From Heterodera schachtii (taxonomy: Eukaryota > Nematoda > Chromadorea > Rhabditida > Heteroderidae), in NCBI GenBank assembly GCA_023374025.1, contig SIJG01000046.1, forward strand, positions 941,537-1,005,536: 64,000 nt of DNA. Reading direction: 5' to 3'. The translations under genes were made by a program, and so were the position numbers. Under the pieces are notes generated by a model. That model saw nothing but the letters and a program-made list of their open reading frames with translations, searched no databases and had not been told where the DNA came from. The stretch's first letter is position 1, and each line of letters begins with the position of its first letter. This document shows positions 60,201 to 64,000 of this stretch, one piece after another.

Positions 60201-61349
60201 AAATAAAATCTATTCATAATGCAAAAAAATTTATAAATTTCACTATGTAGAGGACAACCTTCAAAAACAAAATGATAAATTGATAGAATAATAAAAACTT
60301 TTCATATATAACAATAAGGAATAAATGTTTTATTTTTATTTTGTAGAATTAAAAAACTAAAATTAAATTCATTGAATATATACAATATCATTAAAAAATG
60401 AAAAATAATTTTGTATAGCTTGTTTATATGAGATATATCTTTAATATATGCAGATGAATAAGAAAACTTTAGTAAGTTTTTTCAACTATCTTTATTTTTC
60501 GGGACGAATAAAGCAACTTTACTATTTTTTTCATATTAATAATTTATTTAAATTTATTTTTTTAAACAACATTATTTTTTTTATAATTATTTTTCAGTTT
60601 CTAACTTTTATAATCTTAATATTTTACGAATTACTACGTACAGTTAAAATTTCAAATCGATCGATTCATGGGAAGTGGTCAAACTCCCAAAAAATAGGAT
60701 GTCCCTATTCTAATGAAACACAGTGTATAATTAAATAAACTAAATAATTAAGAGAAAACTAATCAATTAACAAAAAATTTTCTGGCAAAAAAGAGAGCAT
60801 TACCTGACAAACAATTTAATAACCAGTGGTCACAACGAGATTATTAATAAATAATTTATATAATTATAAAACTGTTTTTTGAAAGTTAATTAGTTTTTAA
60901 TTTTAAGAATAAGAAAAATTATATCAAAATAAAATAATCAAACTTTTAATTTAATATAATAATAACTTTTAACAGCTAAAAGATTAGAGATATTATTGTT
61001 ACATAATGTTTTATAATTTGCCATTTTCCGGAAAAGGATTAATGAACCGAGCATTTTTTATGAGAATGAACAAAGATCCTGGATAATGGACTAACACAAG
61101 TTAATTTATTTATCTATTTATTATCATGTTAGGCTCCAAAATGGCATAACGGCACATATTTATTTATGTTGTATGCTGAAGGTTTTTTAATTTTGTATTA
61201 ATTTTTAATTTATTAATTAATAATGATGATAATTATTCAGCTAAAAATCCGAAAGTGTCGAAACAATTGCCCGCGGTGAAGCCGATATTTAAAAATGAAT
61301 TTGGCTTCACTTAAAAGCTAATTTATATTGTCCAAACAATAAACGAAAT
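57281..61349. other. AT-rich gene-free interval
   Basis: No supportable gene. The 96-residue frame at 60448-60738 (+) is mostly Phe/Ile/Leu/Asn from A/T-rich codons and I do not accept it. No repeat partner was seen elsewhere in the window. Confidence 0.5.
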
Positions 61350-62250
61350 TTCAAATTTTTTCGTTTTAAAAAAATTCTCAAAGTTTGTCGCGAATCCTTT
61401 GACAAATAATAGGAAGATGAAAATAACAAATGAGGAGGAATTGGAAGACAAAATTGAATATGTGGAAAAATCAAAGAGTAAAATCAAAAGACAAAAAACA
61501 AATATTCAATGAAAATTAAAATTAATTATAAATTTAGAATAAAGATGAATTAATTTCGGAATTTGTAAAAGGATTAGCGAAAAATTTTGAGAAATTTTTA
61601 AAAATTGCTCAAGAATATTCAAATTAGCTTTGGTCGCAAAAACATGAAGCCCATCTTGGCGTTATGTATTTGTGAAAAAGAATTGGAACTGGGGAAAAAT
61701 TGGGAAAAAATTTACAGAAAATTGCGAGAATATCAAAAATATTTGCACATTTTGTACGAATATTTATTTTGTCTTTATGTTGAAGGTTTATGCGAATCAT
61801 TTAATTAAATTAACTATTTATAATGAATATAAATACTTAGGTAAAGGCGCCGAATTGGTCAATAAATTTACAGCGGTTAAGCCAAAATTTATGCATGATA
61901 ACGGCAATCAATTAGAATTAATTTCCGTCGTCAAAATAGTGGATGAAATTTCGATATGTTTTTGCCAAAAGGATAAAAACAAATTGGGCATTATCAATTC
62001 CAATGAATTGGTTTTGAAAAATGAGATCGAGTTGAATTATGAAATTAATGAGGAAGAAAATTGGTTTAGTAAATTTAAACAAAATATTTTGGAAAAAATC
62101 GACGGATTAAAACATGTGGAAAAAAAGAAAAATAAAACTTTGAATTTATCAAACGAATTTGAAGACAATTTTCGGCAAGAATTTGAGCAAAAAATGGAAA
62201 AAATTTATGAAATACGAAAGAAAATCCCAAGAAAGAAAAGGAAAATTTGA
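61350..62250 (+). pseudogene. Degraded coding region, Glu/Lys-rich, several frames
   Basis: A run of protein-like segments on one strand in three frames: about 61350-61407 (KKILKVCRESFDK), 61417-61512 (MKITNEEELEDKIEYVEKSK...), 61544-61627 (DELISEFVKGLAKNFEKFLK...), 61668-61808 (EKELELGKNWEKIYRKLREY...) and 61811-62250 (GAELVNKFTAVKPKF, SVVKIVDEISICFCQKDKNK, NEEENWFSKFKQNILEKIDG, basic end). Composition is less AT-biased than the flanks and the residues are helix-forming, with coiled-coil-like Glu/Lys patterns. No GT-AG introns join the segments convincingly, so a pseudogene with frameshifts is preferred; a multi-exon gene with unusual introns, or assembly indels, are alternatives. Family not recognised. 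Confidence 0.4.
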
Positions 62251-64000
62251 CAAAGCAATTAAAAATATGGAAATTATGAAAAAAGACTCAAATAATAAAT
62301 GAATATAATGACAAATTCGGCATTTTCAATTCGTCGCCATTTTCATAAAAAAATTTTGATGTAACAAAAACCGTTCTCTTTACTGATCATTTCCTATTTC
62401 CTTTTTATTTTTGGCATTAAAATAACATTAGGAGTTCATTCATTGTTCTTGTTTCTGTCTTCTCCCATTTTCGGTATTTTTCAATTTATTTAGTGATTTT
62501 AATTTTTTTTTTTTTTTATAAATTTTAATTTTTGTTGGAATATATTTTAAATTTTAATGAAAGTTTCGATTATATTTTTGAAATTTTTATTTTGAAATTG
62601 AGTAAGTATTTATCATTTGTCTGCTACCCATTATACAGAAACAACAAAACAAATGACAATGAATTATATAAAAAAAATAAAATATATATAAATATTTTAA
62701 TAAAAATGCATTACTAAATCACCACTGGAGTAAGATTATCAACAGCAATATAAAATCCAATAAACCCATTATTAAACAATTATTTTTGATTATTTATTCA
62801 CATGTGAGCAATAGCATTTTCTAATATCATTAAATAATAGTTCTTTTATAAAAAATTAAAGGTGACGCAAATTTAATACAAAAAACATAAATAACAACAT
62901 AAAAAATTAAGTTGAAATATCCTGCAATCTAGAAATAAGAAATATAAAAAAAATTCGTTAATTTTTTAGCAATTAACAATTTAAGACCACACAATAGCGC
63001 GTTTTCAATTCAAAAGCAGCGGTAAATAGAGAATATTAATTAATATTTACACATTTAGATATTTCATTATAATAAAACTGCAAATAGAAAATTAAAATAA
63101 ATAATTTCTATATATTTTTGTGCAAATGAAATGTTTCTATCTAATCCTAACTATGAGAACGAGAGAAAATTTAAGAAAAAATAATAAAATTCATTGCATA
63201 ATATTAACTTATTTTTTTTTCCAACTTATCTTTTTTGTTTAATTCGGAATATTTTTCCTTTCATTAATAATACAAAAAAAAAAAATCCTTATTTATAAAG
63301 ATTAATGAAAAATATATAAAAATGATATGATATTATTAGAGTTGAGCGGGACCGGGACTGATATAAAAAGACAGAATTGCAAAAAGCAAAAATAATAATA
63401 ATTAAGAATATTTCTCATAATTAAAAAAATAAAACTAATTAACAAATGGTTATTTTTATTTATTAATCATGATAATGTAATTCCGCAATAATTTTTTTTA
63501 CTCCACCGAATCCGAAAGTACGATGTTATTTATTTACCTATTTGAAATATTAAATTCAGCACATAAATATATTCAATTTACTTCTTTTTTTAAAATATAA
63601 TTTTACTCTATCTTATTTCTTAGTTAAAAAAAGAAATTCCGAAATCTATTATTTTGTAAAAATGTTAAAAAATAATATAAAACAATTTAATTAACCCTTA
63701 ATCAACAACTTCAAAAATGTGCCCAAATTATGATGGAAAATAAAAAATTAAATGAAATAAACGTTACAAACAATAATCAATTTATTAGAAAATAATATTA
63801 ATTTATTAATTTCTTCATTGACTTCTCTCTTTCTAATTGCAATTTGCCTTGAATCGAGATCAAAGATAATGGAATAATATAAAATTTGAAAGTCAATAGT
63901 TCATAAAACAGCATGGAATAAAACCGATCTATTTCCAAATAAAATCCAAAAGAATCAATTATTAAAATTAAAATTAATAAATTATTTTAATTTAATTACT
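62251..64000. other. AT-rich interval to the right edge
   Basis: No gene recognised; the 61-residue frame at 62532-62717 is A/T-codon only. A GAGTTGAGCGGGACCGGGAC patch at 63339-63358 is the only GC-rich word and may be a transposon scar. Confidence 0.5.

Noticed and set aside
60448..60738. 96-residue membrane-like protein
   Set aside because: Phe/Ile/Leu/Asn-rich from A/T-rich codons with no promoter, conservation or domain; expected by chance at this base composition.
63339..63425. Third copy of repeat X
   Set aside because: Only AAAGC-type words and TATTTCTCATAA resemble 23612-23745; too weak to call.

Overview
The window is nuclear DNA of an AT-rich eukaryote. The signs are short GT-AG introns (49, 67 and about 123 nt), TATA boxes and AATAAA signals, non-autonomous DNA transposons with target-site duplications, an LTR-retrotransposon gag, and a 125-bp satellite. 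There are no bacterial operons or ribosome-binding sites. The composition, the tiny introns and the transposon mix suggest an invertebrate such as a plant-parasitic (root-knot type) nematode. That is inference; nothing here fixes the species.

Layout. 1-17757 is a satellite domain. A 125-bp tandem repeat runs on the + strand (1-3372), is interrupted by a 3.1-kb composite inverted-repeat insertion (3373-6478), resumes (6479-8180), meets a second copy of the insertion (8181-11044), then flips to the opposite orientation and runs to 17757. Insertion plus satellite form a tandem duplication of 4808-bp period. The flip at 11044/11045 is a fold-back breakpoint. 17758-36169 is AT-rich non-coding DNA with repeat debris: a tRNA-like relic, nested inverted repeats of several hundred bp (23.6-27.6 kb), a nearly complete 827-bp foldback transposon with a 9-bp target duplication (28974-29800), and a smaller inverted-repeat element near 30.4-30.9 kb. 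36170-43550 is a direct tandem duplication (3690-bp period) carrying gag sequence. Copy 1 holds a 5'-truncated gag and copy 2 an intact 343-residue gag on the minus strand.

44.4-48.13 kb is the only dense, GC-richer gene island. It holds a two-exon Gly/Arg-rich gene (+), a three-exon polyQ gene with a RING-like C4C4 zinc module (-), an Asn-rich protein with two CX2C knuckles (-), and a 72-residue protein shaped like a winged helix (+). The last three each have a TATA element containing ATATAAAAG 38-57 bp before the start codon. The last two are transcribed divergently from TATA boxes 50 bp apart. The RING gene has one in-frame TAA in its polyQ region, so in this sequence it is either broken or misread. 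I could not assign these four genes to named families.

48.13-64 kb is again AT-rich and almost gene-free, apart from a degraded coding stretch at 61350-62250 that changes frame several times. No complete transposase, reverse transcriptase, CRISPR array or rRNA gene was found.
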